From: Lepus europaeus
Taxonomy: Eukaryota > Chordata > Mammalia > Lagomorpha > Leporidae
DNA length: 64,000 nt
Assembly: GCF_033115175.1 (NCBI RefSeq)
Contig: NC_084844.1
Span: 36,489,885 to 36,553,884, forward strand
Reading direction: 5' to 3'
The notes under the pieces are model-generated. The model saw nothing but the letters and a program-made list of their open reading frames with translations. It was not told the origin of the DNA and ran no database searches. The translations under genes were made by a program, and so were the position numbers. Shown here in pieces: positions 62,663-64,000 of this stretch (the stretch's first letter is position 1; every line of letters starts with the position of its first letter).

Positions 62663-62985
62663 TGTGTGGGTGTTGTAGTGCAGCAGTTAAACCAGGGCTC
62701 AGGACACCACATCCCATACTGCAGTGCCACAGTTCGAGTCCTGGCTCTTCTTCCAATTCCAGCTTCCTGATATGTGTACACAAAGAGGTACCAGGTGCTG
62801 GTTCAAGTGCTGAGATTCCTGCCACTCGTGTGGGATGCCTGGATGGAGTTCCTGACTCCTGACTTTAGCTCGGCCCAGCTCTAGCTATTGCAGGCATTTG
62901 GGGAGTAAACCAGTGAATGGATGATCTCTCTCACCCTCTGTCTTGCTCTGCCTATCAAATAAATACAAATAAATTTAAAAAATTA
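62663..62985 (+). repeat. C-SINE, old subtype
   Basis: gtgggtgttgtagtgcagca head, tail caaataaatacaaataaat. Confidence 0.88.
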
Positions 62986-63194
62986 AAAAGATATTCCAGG
63001 CAATTCTTTTCCTGTAATTTCTTTTCAAAAAATAACTGAGACTGGTGTGCTGAGCTTGAATCCCAAACTGGCCCTTGTCTGTGTCCAGCTGGGCGTGTTA
63101 CAGGCTGTCCAGGACTGTGCTGGAGCTGGCCCTCACAGGGTGACCATCAAGTTTGTAGCAACTTTTGCCAGCTGTTTGTTAGCCATAGGCATTA

Positions 63195-64000
63195 TTAAAT
63201 ATTAAATTATATTGGAAGCAGGAACTCCAACAGATACATATACACCAATATTCATAGCAGCGTTGTTCACAATAGCCAACAGGGGAGAACAGGGCAAGTG
63301 TCCATCAGCAGGGGAATGGATAAACAAATAAGGTGTATTCATACAATAGAATGTTGTTCAGCCCTAAAATGCAATGAAGTTCTGATACATGTGACAACAC
63401 GGAAGAATCTTAAAAGCATATGCCAAGTGGAATAAAGCAGACACAAAAAGAAAAACTGCCTGGGCCGGCGCCGTGGCTTAATAGGCTAATCCTCCGCCTT
63501 GCAGCGCTGGCACACCGGGTTCTAGTCCCAGTTGGGGCGCCGGATTCTATCCCGGTTGCCCCTCTTCCAGGCCAGCTCTCTGCTATGGCCCGGGAGTGCA
63601 GTGGAGGATGGTCCAAGTGCTTGGGCCCTGCACCCGCATGGGAGACCAGGAGAAGCACCTGGCTCCTGGCTTCAGATCAGCACAATGCGCCAGCCGCAGC
63701 GGCCATCAGAGGGTGAACCAACGGCAAAAAGGAAGACCTTTCTCTCTGTCTCTCTCTCTCACTATCCACTCTGCCTGTCAAAAAAAACAAAACAAAAAAA
63801 ACCTGCCTGATTCCACTTACATGAAGTACACAGAACAGGCAAACTCATAGCCGCAGAGAGTACAATAAAAGTTTCCAAGTCTGGAGGGAAAGTCGATTGG
63901 GTAGAAAGTTTCCGTTTAGATGATGAAAAGGTTCTGGAAATAGTGGTAATGATTACACAACTATGTGAAGTACTTAATGCTACTGCATTATACTTGAAAT
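63195..64000 (-). mobile_element. L1M 3' UTR, antisense, interrupted and running off the window
   Basis: ccaatattcatagcagc, ttcacaatagccaacag, gggaatggataaacaaata, then after the SINE gattccacttacatgaag and gtacttaatgctactgca, all antisense L1M. Confidence 0.85.
63463..63801 (+). repeat. C-SINE, young class, inside L1M
   Basis: ctgcctg at both ends; the L1M reads straight through when it is removed. Confidence 0.97.

Larger units (their letters stand above)
58847..64000. other. Flank upstream of CHCT1
   Basis: SINEs and an antisense L1M relic. 59471-59849, 60116-60722 and 61076-61764 are unique with no exon or RNA gene that I can support. Confidence 0.75.

Noticed and set aside
58847-64000. 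USP32 first exon
   Set aside because: Expected from human gene order near this side, but I find no exon resembling its conserved N-terminus; it probably lies to the right of the window.

Overview
This window is mammalian nuclear DNA, almost certainly from a lagomorph and most likely the European rabbit. The main evidence is the repeat content: by my count about 88 copies or fragments of one tRNA-derived SINE of roughly 300-340 bp. Its head reads like 'ggccggcgccgtggc', it carries a 'catcccatatggg' block and a CT-rich 3' part, and its tail is either (AATAAA)n or poly(A). These are the diagnostic features of rabbit C-SINEs (CSINE). They occupy roughly two fifths of the window. The species call is inference; the lagomorph call is strong.

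Two protein-coding genes are present, facing each other. From 3925 to 37304 on the plus strand lie the last eleven coding exons of APPBP2 (amyloid protein-binding protein 2), a TPR-repeat protein. All exon phases join, and they encode residues 77-585 of a 585-residue protein; the first 76 residues lie left of the window. A long, SINE-free 3' UTR follows, to about 41.37 kb. From 57090 down to 50670 on the minus strand lies a complete six-coding-exon CHCT1 gene (C17orf64; CHD1 helical C-terminal domain protein), 236 residues long. Its start sits beside a CpG island at about 57.2-58.1 kb. Convergent APPBP2 and CHCT1 match the human 17q23 order. USP32 would be expected beyond the right edge; I see no USP32 exon here.

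Layout: 1-3924 is an APPBP2 intron with L1M and SINEs; 3925-37304 holds APPBP2 exons separated by SINE-rich introns; 37305-41372 is the probable APPBP2 3' UTR; 41373-50514 is intergenic, SINE-dense and repeat-fragmented; 50515-57090 is CHCT1; 57200-58075 is the CpG island; 58076-64000 is the upstream flank with SINEs and an antisense L1M fragment at the right edge.

I found no tRNA or rRNA genes, CRISPR arrays, operons or bacterial-type systems. The notable items are structural: a 94%-identical fold-back repeat at 11709-11943, a small GC-rich retroposed insert with 12-bp target-site duplications at 22073-22162, nested SINEs, a very young-looking SINE at 46942-47346, a 98-bp tandem duplication inside a SINE at 54119-54314, and an unexplained ORF divergent from CHCT1 at 58214.
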